Source of the DNA: an uncultured Lachnospiraceae bacterium | Lineage (GTDB): Bacteria; Bacillota; Clostridia; Lachnospirales; Lachnospiraceae | Direction: 5' to 3' | Assembly (NCBI GenBank): GCA_910579645.1 | Contig: CAJTVK010000022.1 | Location: 1 to 43,590, forward strand | DNA: 43,590 bases | Shown here: positions 1-8,022 of the stretch, in pieces | How positions within the stretch are numbered: position 1 is the first letter of the stretch | How the letters are laid out: every line of letters begins with the position of its first letter | The notes under the pieces: model-generated | Seen by the model: only the letters and a program-made list of their open reading frames with translations | Databases searched by the model: none | What the model was told of the DNA's origin: nothing | Translations under genes and position numbers: made by a program

Positions 1-208
1 TGCCGTTTCAGGCGGCGTTGTCTGACCGAAGGGAGTTTAGCCGCCGTGGCAGCAATCCTGCCGGAAAAAACGGTTAGAAATGCCGCCATTTTTGATATTG
101 AACCCAAAACACCGCATACCGCAGCCGCCGGACAGACGGAACACTGCACCGTGCCGGGAACCTGCCATGCAGGCCGGGCTGTACCTGCCGATGCGTCCCC
201 CCCTCCCA
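1..208. other. Left-edge sequence with no gene recognised
   Basis: This stretch lies downstream of the polysaccharide pyruvyl transferase gene. I see no reading frame with a ribosome site or recognisable protein on either strand. It contains C-rich tracts near 196-206 and GC-rich sequence, but no clear terminator followed by a T run. Confidence 0.4.
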
Positions 209-1495
209 TCAAAACAACCTCACTTCCGCCCCCTTCATCAAAGCAAACCGATACCCTCTTCCCTCCAATCTCCTCACGGCATCCTCATGCGCCGCCGGCG
301 CAACTACCAAAATCAGCGTCCCTTTCCCCAGCTTCTCCTCCATATCCTCCGGTGAAATAATCGGCACGGAATCTTTGTACACCCCTTCCGCCCATGTATC
401 AATCGCACAAACCATCCGGGCATTCACATATTTCTTCTGCATTGCCTCATATAGCAAATAAGAATTCGGCATACAGACTCCCCAGATTGCATAGGTAAAT
501 TCCTCCTTCGGCTCCATAGGAAGGCTGCACACCGCCGCCTCTTCTTCCGACCGGAAAAAAAGATTCTGCCCCCCCCCGGAAAGATATACGTTTCTCAGCC
601 GTTCCCTCCCGGCAGCCACCCCTATCAGGCACCTGCACATGGAAACAATTTCCTCCTTCACCTCTTCCCCGATACCTACCTTCGGCCGCCAGTCAATCTG
701 CCCGTATTTTTCCGGCGTATATAACGGCAGGAACCGGTCAATAAACCGATACCGCCCGTCAAACACCTCCTTCGCCAGCACCACCGGAATCCCCATGGCC
801 GCACAGGGCGCAGCCACATGAAGCCGGCTTGTGACTACCAGAGCCGCTTCATCCCGCAGCCGGAACAGCTGCTTTTCTGCCGTTTCCGAATAATAATCCG
901 CCTCCTCGTCCGTCAGCCTGCAGGACTCCGACTTGCTTTTTATCCTTAAAATCTGTGACAGCCGAACCGCATCCTTTACCAGTTCCTCCGGCATATATTC
1001 CTCCACCCCTTCCGGGCAATCTACCAAAAACACCTTGTTCTGTACCGCCGTTTCCTGCCGCTTCGGAAAAGTCAGTGTCAGGCATCCGGACAGAAAGGCA
1101 TCAATCCCTTTCTCCCTCAGATAGGAAACCGTAAATTCATCCCGGCATCCCACCGGCTGGTGTTCCCGAAAGGAGGTCAGTTCTTCTTCGGAAAGTTCCC
1201 TGTGCAGATGTATGCCTATAAAGACCGGAATAATATTTTCCGATACCGGCAGAAATTTTGTATGGTATGCATAATGTTCGTACGTCTCTGCCCCGTTCAC
1301 AAGCAATATTACCTTTTCCCCTTCGTATACAGCCAGGTCATACCTGTCCACCGGTATAATGTCCTCCTCCTTAATCCCGATTTTTCTCAGAATCCCCAGA
1401 GCCGCCAAGGACTGAACGGGATCCCCCAGATTCATAGGTCTTTCCTTTTTATTCTCCAACATCCCTTTGCGGTAATATAAATATCCGTATTTCAT
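209..1495 (-). CDS. Polysaccharide pyruvyl transferase family protein with C-terminal Rossmann-like domain
   Basis: Predicted to add pyruvyl ketal groups to cell-surface polysaccharide, by membership in the CsaB-like polysaccharide pyruvyl transferase family. The first 300 of 428 residues show the family pattern: an N-terminal NxGDxxQ-like region (MNLGDPVQSLAALGIL), a central CRDEFTVSYLREKGI segment where the family reads RDxxS..L...G, and the VTSRLHVAAPCAAMGIPVV motif. The last 100 residues (from about EEFTYAIWGVC) resemble the small nucleotide-binding-like domain attached to several proteins of this operon. An upstream extension is open to 1621, but I chose the ATG at 1495 because AGGAAAGGAG lies just before it and the longer form overlaps the licD gene. 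It is the last gene of the operon. Substrate unknown. Confidence 0.8.
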   Translation of the reverse strand: MKYGYLYYRKGMLENKKERPMNLGDPVQSLAALGILRKIGIKEEDIIPVDRYDLAVYEGEKVILLVNGAETYEHYAYHTKFLPVSENIIPVFIGIHLHRELSEEELTSFREHQPVGCRDEFTVSYLREKGIDAFLSGCLTLTFPKRQETAVQNKVFLVDCPEGVEEYMPEELVKDAVRLSQILRIKSKSESCRLTDEEADYYSETAEKQLFRLRDEAALVVTSRLHVAAPCAAMGIPVVLAKEVFDGRYRFIDRFLPLYTPEKYGQIDWRPKVGIGEEVKEEIVSMCRCLIGVAAGRERLRNVYLSGGGQNLFFRSEEEAAVCSLPMEPKEEFTYAIWGVCMPNSYLLYEAMQKKYVNARMVCAIDTWAEGVYKDSVPIISPEDMEEKLGKGTLILVVAPAAHEDAVRRLEGRGYRFALMKGAEVRLF

Positions 1496-1580
1496 TTTCT
1501 CTCCTTTCCTGCCCGAAACGCTTTTCACCCGCTCCTGCACATCCGCCGTAAATTCTCCTCCATGAATTTTCCCCCATAAA

Positions 1581-3254
1581 TCACTCGTCTCCGCCAGATA
1601 CCTCCAATCTGACCACAACATTATTCTTTGGTTTCCGCTTAATTAACGGCGGGTACATCATATAGTCTTTTCCGTAGCAATACTCCAGCACATGTCCGTA
1701 ATCCGCAGGGGCATAAAATAAATGCCCTTCAAATTCCAATTCAATCGGCTGGTCATAACATTCCCTTCTTACAAATGCAATGTTATACGGGCTTCTGTCC
1801 AATCCATTCAGGAAAAGCATTTTTCCCCTTTTATGCCGGCACATAGAAGCAAACTTTATAAAGAGCCGGTATGCCCTTTTATTGCCTATTTTTGCAAGCA
1901 TCCTGTAATATCTTTTTTTCCAATGATTTTTTTCGCCTTCCGCACCCATATGCGCCCAGCATGCCGTCCTGAAAAACCAGCAGATTCTCGTCTGAATGCT
2001 GTGCAGCAGCAAATTAGGAGCGCCGTTGAAGATAGGAACAATGTCAATATACACCCCCGGATGATAACGGAAGCCTTCCCTGCCGGGCTTAGTATACACC
2101 GTCCCGTTTCTTTTCAGATGAGCATAGGTAATATTGCAGTCCGCTTCCTTCTCCTGCACACGGAAATAATATTTTTCATGATCTATTTCCTGTTCCATCA
2201 CCTGCTTCAGCTTCTCGTAATCCTCATAGGGCATATTGATGTCCGCATCGTCGTCCCAAGGAATAAATCCCTTATGCCGGACGGCTCCCAGCAAAGTCCC
2301 GAATGCAATATTATATTTCAGTCCGTATTTCCTGCAGATCCGGTCTATCTCTGCCATCATTTCCAACTGAATCAGCTGCACTTTCCGCAGATTTTTCCCG
2401 CCCTGCAGCAGAAGATCGGAAACCTTTCTGTCCGGGGGCGTCAACAGATGCGGATAGTTCCGTTCCACGATTTTTCTGCTGTCGGCAAACACATAAGTAT
2501 CCACCGACATAAAGCGTACCCTGCGTACCTGAAATTCATCTACAGAAAGTTTGGAGATACGCCCCCCTTCATTCCTGAAAATCAAGTACCCTTCTTCCAT
2601 TCCGCTCTCCCCGTCCCCTCCGGCTCTGCCATCTCCGGCCCTGTCTCCTCCGCCCCTGTCTCCGCTTCTTTCCGCCAGCTTCCGGTTCAGTTCCCCAATG
2701 CTTGGATTCTTTTTTATCCTCTGACTCCGGTATATCCGCCCCCGCATCCTTCCGTATTTCTTTCTCAGCCCGGAAAACCATCTTTTGTGAGGAAGAGGCG
2801 CCCTGGCATTCAAAAGACGGAACACCGCCGCTATCTCTTTTTCCGCCTTTTTATAGTCCCGTTCCGTCCTGCCTGCATAATATACCGGCTGAATAAACAA
2901 GGGTGTACGGTAATAAATCTCATCCCCTCCCCTGCCGGCAGGCAGCAGACATTCCTCTTCCCTGAAAATCCATGTGGACAGCGTGTCAAAATTCTCCCTG
3001 TTCCCGTGATTTGCCACCACAATGCCAAGTATACTTTTCCGCCTTTCCAGCAGTTCCGTCAGCCGCACATAATCCTCGTACAAAAGGCAGACAGACAATA
3101 CATTAGGGTTCAGCCGGTCAAAATCAAATCCGTACTCCTGCCAGACCAGTGCAATGCCCGCCAAGGAATATCTGATATTCTCCTGCGCACACACCTGATC
3201 CACTGTCCGCAGCAGACACAATGCATCCTGCTGCGCCTTTGTGTATCCTTCCAT
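1581..3254 (-). CDS. LicD family phosphotransferase, tandem LicD architecture
   Basis: LicD proteins transfer phosphocholine or similar nucleotide-activated phospho-groups onto teichoic acid or polysaccharide. The C-terminal half (about residues 297-345 of 557) has the classic core, with FGTLLGAVRHKGFIPWDDDA giving the metal-binding Asp cluster. The N-terminal half (about 10-150) reads as a second, degenerate LicD domain (LCLLRTVDQVCAQENIRYSLAG followed by no DDD cluster). A low-complexity Gly/Asp/Arg linker joins the halves at about 197-218. The ATG at 3254 was chosen over the GTG at 3263 because GAGGGTGGG lies at a proper distance before it. It follows the FkbM gene with only a short gap, so it is co-transcribed. 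Confidence 0.82.
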   Translation of the reverse strand: MEGYTKAQQDALCLLRTVDQVCAQENIRYSLAGIALVWQEYGFDFDRLNPNVLSVCLLYEDYVRLTELLERRKSILGIVVANHGNRENFDTLSTWIFREEECLLPAGRGGDEIYYRTPLFIQPVYYAGRTERDYKKAEKEIAAVFRLLNARAPLPHKRWFSGLRKKYGRMRGRIYRSQRIKKNPSIGELNRKLAERSGDRGGGDRAGDGRAGGDGESGMEEGYLIFRNEGGRISKLSVDEFQVRRVRFMSVDTYVFADSRKIVERNYPHLLTPPDRKVSDLLLQGGKNLRKVQLIQLEMMAEIDRICRKYGLKYNIAFGTLLGAVRHKGFIPWDDDADINMPYEDYEKLKQVMEQEIDHEKYYFRVQEKEADCNITYAHLKRNGTVYTKPGREGFRYHPGVYIDIVPIFNGAPNLLLHSIQTRICWFFRTACWAHMGAEGEKNHWKKRYYRMLAKIGNKRAYRLFIKFASMCRHKRGKMLFLNGLDRSPYNIAFVRRECYDQPIELEFEGHLFYAPADYGHVLEYCYGKDYMMYPPLIKRKPKNNVVVRLEVSGGDE

Positions 3255-3266
3255 TTCACCCACCCT

Positions 3267-4391
3267 CTATATCCAGCAGTACATATCGGTGTCACAATGG
3301 TTTTTGTTATGATGCCTTACGGCAATTTTATATTCCGGAACAAGTTCCTTGACCAATAATGCCAGCCTATAATAATCTTTCCCGCTATGATAAATGGCTA
3401 TCGCCAGCCTCGGCCTGCATGACTGAATCACACGCTTTGCACCCAATATGGCTTCGTATTCGCTTCCCTCAATATCCATCTTAATTAAGGTAACTTTTTC
3501 CTCTATAGGAATCAGCGTATCTATCGTGCTTACGTTCACTTCTACTTCCGTGTTCCTATAATAATTATGTTCCGCAAACTTCCGGTTTTCCAGCACAAAA
3601 CTTGCCCCGGGGCTTAAAGTCTCTATGAAGGACATTTTTCCTTCCTTATCGGACAATGCATATGGCATAATCCTAATGTCCGGCGAATACTTGGTATTAC
3701 GCGCATAGCACACTGTCTTTTCCAGTTTCTTCAAGGAATCCCGCATGCATTCAAAAGCATAGATCCGCTTAAGGGCCGGCCCAAAAGTATTTACAAATTT
3801 CCGCAGCGTATCCCCGCTAAATGCGCCGCAGTCTAAAATAACCTCTTCCTCCGGCTTGCTGTCACTATACATAAAAGAAGGCCTGTATTCGCAGTCAGCC
3901 TGCCGTATCAAATCCGAAAAGTCACATTCCCCGTACAGCATGCGTCTCCGGATCACCTCACGGTAAATCTCTCTTGATATATCATCATATAAAAGCCCGG
4001 ATACCTGCCGCACCAAATGCTGATTCCGGTATATTTCCTCTGTAAATGTCAGAAAAGAATCATCTATCAGAATTCTTGCCGCCATGATAGGATAATCTCC
4101 CACGGCAAGCACCTGTGCGTAAAGTTCCGCAATGTTGCTCCCTGTGGAAATAACCACCAGTGTATCCGACACCTCCCTTTCTTTCAGCTCAGCCGGATCT
4201 TTTACGGGAATCCCGTACAGCTTCCTTCCATGGTTTTGCTCATTATTGTCCAAAATGCAGTTCACCTTTTCTGTCAGGCTTCCTATACGGTTCAGGAAAC
4301 GCATGCAATACTCACCGCTCCCAAATAAAACAATATCCATTGTCTTCGCCAGTTGCCTGAAATTCTCCATTGACTGGTATACATATCCCAT
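3267..4391 (-). CDS. FkbM family SAM-dependent methyltransferase
   Basis: Probable O-methyltransferase that methylates a sugar in the surface glycan. The C-terminal domain has FkbM hallmarks: VILDCGAFSGDTLRKF as the SAM-binding loop, and LIKMDIEGSEYEAILGAKRV followed by RPRLAIAIYH. The first 110 residues form a separate nucleotide-binding-like domain (IVLFGSGEYCMRFLNRIG, then LDNNEQNHGRKLYGIPV), which is common in glycan cluster enzymes of Firmicutes. The frame is open upstream to 4448, but the ATG at 4391 follows GAGGAGG at ideal spacing, whereas the upstream start has no convincing site. The protein is 374 residues. It lies in the same operon as the radical SAM gene upstream. Confidence 0.85.
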   Translation of the reverse strand: MGYVYQSMENFRQLAKTMDIVLFGSGEYCMRFLNRIGSLTEKVNCILDNNEQNHGRKLYGIPVKDPAELKEREVSDTLVVISTGSNIAELYAQVLAVGDYPIMAARILIDDSFLTFTEEIYRNQHLVRQVSGLLYDDISREIYREVIRRRMLYGECDFSDLIRQADCEYRPSFMYSDSKPEEEVILDCGAFSGDTLRKFVNTFGPALKRIYAFECMRDSLKKLEKTVCYARNTKYSPDIRIMPYALSDKEGKMSFIETLSPGASFVLENRKFAEHNYYRNTEVEVNVSTIDTLIPIEEKVTLIKMDIEGSEYEAILGAKRVIQSCRPRLAIAIYHSGKDYYRLALLVKELVPEYKIAVRHHNKNHCDTDMYCWI

Positions 4392-4473
4392 CACTTTCCT
4401 CCTCGTCGAAAAAACTGTCTTGGAATAAATCTTTACATCCTGCGTCATATGAAAAGTTAATTCTCAATAGGTT

Positions 4474-6243
4474 CTAAATATAATTGTTAATATTATCTAC
4501 ATGTACATTGGGTTCCTGAAAAACCGGATGGTGCAGAATTTCAACAAATCTCCCATGTCTGCTGTTTCTGGGATCATACACATCCATTTTTATAAAATCC
4601 TCCTGCGGTATATGTCCCCAACTATTCAGCTTGATGAAACAAATGCGATCTGCATGAACATTCTTTCCGAACTTCACAAAGTCTACCATTTCTTCAAAAT
4701 TTTCTGCCTGCACCACAAAAGAAAGAGAAAACTTCATCAGTTTATTTTCCATTCTCAGACGGCCGGCAAATTCCAAATTCCGTAAAAGAATCTGAAAATT
4801 CCCTCCCCTGATTTTCCGGTAAGTCTCACCGTTCACTGCATCCACAGACACTTCCAAGGCAATCTGCCCGTATCTGTTTTCCAAGTACCCCCAATTTTCC
4901 TGATGAAACAGCAATCCGTTTGTAATCAGCACAATTTTGTCATTTTCATAACAATTAAAAATAATATCTTTGTAATACTTGCTGAAGAAAAGTTCCCCAT
5001 TTCCAATCCGTATATTTCTCGGTTTTTTCAGACACATACTTTTTACTTCCTCATGAATCATCTCCACTATATCCCGTTTTTCTTCCGGCTCCGTAATACG
5101 ATGCTTCCTGCAGGACGGGCAGGCAAGATTGCAGCTTCGGTCATACCCCAGCTGAACATTGAAATCCGGTATGGAATGCAGACTGCCATACTTCCTTTTA
5201 TTTTTTGCAATGCTTTCCTCGTCTCGCAGGCGATAAGCATTTTCCCTGAACATACGGCACATTTCCCCGCAGAAACTGTAAGTTCTGTTATTTATTGTCA
5301 GATTCACAATCTGCGCCTGTATGCCTGATAAAATCTCTTCCACGCTTGTAAACTTACAATTTCCCAATTCCAGCGTCAAGGCAGAACAGCATGCCATCAC
5401 ATTCCCATGGTTCTTAATGCTCAAAGCCCTTGTGGAATAGCTGCAAGGCAGGGTATATGCCGGCCGGTCATACATCGTCTTCTTCAGATAATAAGAAGTC
5501 GGATGCTTCGGCACACGGGGATTATAAAAATGAAAATCTCTGCCGAACACAAGCCCTCTGTCCAAAAACAGCCGCTTCACCTCCGCATCTGCCGGCACCG
5601 CCAATATAAGAAAAATATTTTCCCCTCCTTCCCGCAAAGCCTCCGCAACTCCGTACAGAGGCCGGCATTCGCAATCAGCCGGACGGCCCTGCGGGCATGG
5701 CTCCTGCTCACCGCCGGCAGACAGCAAATCCCCCGGCGCAGAACCGCACAGCCTCCGCCCTTCATCGCCGTCGCCAAAGGTCTGCAGGCAGCCGCCCGGC
5801 CCGCTGCCTGCAGCAATAAAATAAGCAATCGGCAGCCCCGGATTTCTGCGTATCAAATCCTCCGCCAATTTCCCTGTCCCGTAAACCGCTATCTTCTTTC
5901 CTGCCTTCGTCTTATCCACATAGAAAGTCTCTATTTCATCCGTCAGCCCCAACAGGTCATCCAGCCAGAAATAATCTTCCCTCCGTTTCATCCCCCCGTT
6001 TTCCAGAACGGAAAAAAGAAACTCGGAATATTCTTCACTGATTACCAGCAAGTCCTCTTCCTGTCTCTGCGCAAAATATTCCCGCAGTTCCTCTTCCTGC
6101 TCCCTGTCCGGGATTTCTTTTCCGTTCCCGAAATACATCCTTCGGACAATCCGCATCTCACAGAAAAATTCTTCTATATCCCTGCATCTTTTTTCCGTGC
6201 CGCACAAAAATATTTTCCGTCCCACTACCTCCCTATAAGTCAT
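4474..6243 (-). CDS. Radical SAM protein with Cys-rich SPASM-like domain placed before the radical SAM core
   Basis: The radical SAM cluster motif CNLACPSC (residues about 371-378 of 589) binds a 4Fe-4S cluster that cleaves S-adenosylmethionine. It is followed by a TIM-barrel-like region with VLITNGLLF and ALEVSVDAVNGETYRKIRGG. Before it, at about 267-329, is a region with seven cysteines (PCSYSTRALSIKNHGNVMACC ending in FCGEMC) that resembles a SPASM auxiliary cluster domain, which normally lies C-terminal. The N terminus carries a Rossmann-like segment (KKIAVYGTGKLAEDLI) interrupted by a Gly/Cys-rich insertion at about 146-210. The ATG at 6243 follows AAGGAGAG and overlaps the epimerase stop. 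Substrate unknown; the context suggests modification of a sugar or of a glycan precursor. Confidence 0.78.
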   Translation of the reverse strand: MTYREVVGRKIFLCGTEKRCRDIEEFFCEMRIVRRMYFGNGKEIPDREQEEELREYFAQRQEEDLLVISEEYSEFLFSVLENGGMKRREDYFWLDDLLGLTDEIETFYVDKTKAGKKIAVYGTGKLAEDLIRRNPGLPIAYFIAAGSGPGGCLQTFGDGDEGRRLCGSAPGDLLSAGGEQEPCPQGRPADCECRPLYGVAEALREGGENIFLILAVPADAEVKRLFLDRGLVFGRDFHFYNPRVPKHPTSYYLKKTMYDRPAYTLPCSYSTRALSIKNHGNVMACCSALTLELGNCKFTSVEEILSGIQAQIVNLTINNRTYSFCGEMCRMFRENAYRLRDEESIAKNKRKYGSLHSIPDFNVQLGYDRSCNLACPSCRKHRITEPEEKRDIVEMIHEEVKSMCLKKPRNIRIGNGELFFSKYYKDIIFNCYENDKIVLITNGLLFHQENWGYLENRYGQIALEVSVDAVNGETYRKIRGGNFQILLRNLEFAGRLRMENKLMKFSLSFVVQAENFEEMVDFVKFGKNVHADRICFIKLNSWGHIPQEDFIKMDVYDPRNSRHGRFVEILHHPVFQEPNVHVDNINNYI

Positions 6244-7297
6244 GGTTCTCTCCTTTCTCCCCGCAGTAATGCCGCATCGTCCTGCGAATCCCCTCTTCCA
6301 GGGATGTGCCGCTTTTCCATCCGAGAGCACGCAGTTTAGATGCATCGCCCAACGCTGACGGCAGTGCTTCCGTCACCTCCGGGGCATCCCTTTCATCATA
6401 AGAAAACTCCACTCCGGCTTCTTTCCCTGCTGCCTCCGCATACTTTTGCGCCAGCCCGTAAACCGAGCATTCGCCGTTCTCGTCACATATATTATATATC
6501 CCTCCGCCCTCACCGCAGAGCAATACCCGCAGCAGGGCCAGAGTGGCATCTTTCAGATACATAAACGATCTTACCGCAGTTCCGCTGCTTTTCAGCAATA
6601 TGGAATTCTTTTCCGTAATCTGCCGGATAAAATCTCCGTGCAGCCTTCCGTCCGTCAGTGACATGCCCGGTCCGTAAACCTGAAAAGGACGGGCAATCAC
6701 ACACGGCAGGCCATATTGGGCATGGTATAAGGTACACATCGTTTCGGCAGCCCGCTTTCCGGCGGCATAAGCATTTCTTTTATAATTCCAGTCCAACACT
6801 CCGGTATCCGTTTCCTTCAGCCGCCCCTCCTTTCCGCACCTGCCGTATACATCCACGCTGCTGAGCAGCATAAATTTCTTTAGTTCCCTCTTTCCGCAGA
6901 AATTCAGCAGCTGAAAGCACCCCTGCAGATTGGCTTGGAAAGTATCCAAAGGATATTCTTGCCTGGAGTTAATGCCCGCAGGGCTGGCCGCATGTATGCA
7001 GTAATCCACTTCCCCTCCGTATTCCACCGGGTCGCGCACATCCTGAATCAGCAGATGCAGGCCGGCCTCCTTGCCCCATTCCCCGAAACGTTCCCTCGCC
7101 CGCTCCCGGTTCCTGCATAAGGCGACTATCTTTGTAAGGCAGTCATTTTCCTTATTGTTGGCCAGCAAGGCATAGACCAGATAGGACATAAGGAAGCTGT
7201 CTGCCCCGGAAATCAGCACGGTCCGGCCGCGGAACTGTTCCAAGCCAATCCCGCCCCTTATGATTTCTTCCACATCTTCCGCAATAATGTCATTCAT
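6233..7297 (-). CDS. NAD-dependent epimerase/dehydratase (extended SDR)
   Basis: Extended short-chain dehydrogenase acting on a nucleotide sugar. The N-terminal fold reads TVLISGADSFLMSYLVYALL (about residues 26-45 of 354), in which the usual GxxGFIG is altered to GADSFLM. The catalytic region is intact: LLSSVDVYG supplies Ser and NAYAAGK supplies the YxxxK pair. PFQVYGPGM is the usual substrate loop. The ATG at 7297 is preceded by AGGAGGGG and overlaps the stop of the cytidylyltransferase gene by 8 bases, which suggests coupling. The cytidylyltransferase/SDR pairing recalls CDP-sugar pathways. The exact product cannot be assigned. Confidence 0.85.
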   Translation of the reverse strand: MNDIIAEDVEEIIRGGIGLEQFRGRTVLISGADSFLMSYLVYALLANNKENDCLTKIVALCRNRERARERFGEWGKEAGLHLLIQDVRDPVEYGGEVDYCIHAASPAGINSRQEYPLDTFQANLQGCFQLLNFCGKRELKKFMLLSSVDVYGRCGKEGRLKETDTGVLDWNYKRNAYAAGKRAAETMCTLYHAQYGLPCVIARPFQVYGPGMSLTDGRLHGDFIRQITEKNSILLKSSGTAVRSFMYLKDATLALLRVLLCGEGGGIYNICDENGECSVYGLAQKYAEAAGKEAGVEFSYDERDAPEVTEALPSALGDASKLRALGWKSGTSLEEGIRRTMRHYCGEKGENHDL

Positions 7298-8018
7298 AGG
7301 CAATGCCCCTCCTGTTCTCCTTCTCGCAAAAAAGCGGATATAATGCACGCGCAATGGCCAAGTCTTCCGGGTAAGTGACCTTGATGCAGAAACGGTCTCC
7401 CTGCACCATGGCTATAGGCACTCCCAAGTCCAAAACCAATTCGCTGTCCTCATACACTTCCTTCTTTTCCCGGCCGTTCCGGTACCGCTCATGGGCTTCT
7501 TTCAGTACCCCATATTGATAGGTCTGTGGCCCCTGCTGCACAAACAGCTTCTTTTTCTGCAGCGTCCTGTCCGCCTGTTCCCCTCCGTCGCTGAACGTAA
7601 TGGCATCCGTAGCTTTCACCACCGTAATTACGCCGTCATATTTTTTTATGTATTTATAATGCCTGTCTATCGTTTCCTGCGACAGCAGCGGGCATACGGA
7701 AGTCATGATCATAACCGTGTCGGAACTGCCGGCGGGTATGGCACATATGCCGCTGTATACCGAATCCGACCGCTCCTCCCCCGATTTCGCAATATATTTT
7801 AACTTGGTAATCCCGTAACTGCCCGCCCACTCACGGATTTGCGGAATATATGCCTCCAATGCCACCACGCATATTTCATGAATATTCGGGTTTGCCTGTG
7901 CCGTTTTCATGGAATATACCAGCATAGGCATGCCGGTTAATTCCACAAATTGCTTAGGGACATTTCCCGAACCGAAACGGATGCCTTTCCCGCCTGCCAA
8001 AATAACCGCATAATTCAT
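7290..8018 (-). CDS. IspD/TarI family nucleotidyltransferase with altered active-site motif
   Basis: Cytidylyltransferase-fold protein of 242 residues. The signature loop ILAGGKGIRFGSGNVPKQF is present, as are a Q-x-PQ-like segment (VQQGPQTYQYG) and the C-terminal KVTYPEDLAIA. The motif that normally reads HDxxRP in IspD and TarI here reads MTSVCP, so the conserved His, Asp and Arg are all missing. It may use a different substrate or belong to a divergent subfamily. It starts with an ATG behind GGAGGAGGG, 4 bases after the upstream stop. In this operon it probably activates an alcohol or sugar phosphate with CTP for the glycerophosphotransferase-like enzyme rather than serving isoprenoid synthesis. 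Confidence 0.8.
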   Translation of the reverse strand: MNYAVILAGGKGIRFGSGNVPKQFVELTGMPMLVYSMKTAQANPNIHEICVVALEAYIPQIREWAGSYGITKLKYIAKSGEERSDSVYSGICAIPAGSSDTVMIMTSVCPLLSQETIDRHYKYIKKYDGVITVVKATDAITFSDGGEQADRTLQKKKLFVQQGPQTYQYGVLKEAHERYRNGREKKEVYEDSELVLDLGVPIAMVQGDRFCIKVTYPEDLAIARALYPLFCEKENRRGIAYE

Positions 8019-8022
8019 CTGT

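Noticed and set aside
1722..3359. Long plus-strand open frame of 545 codons
   Set aside because: It is antisense to the LicD gene and part of FkbM, has no ribosome site or recognisable domain, and its composition mirrors the opposite strand.
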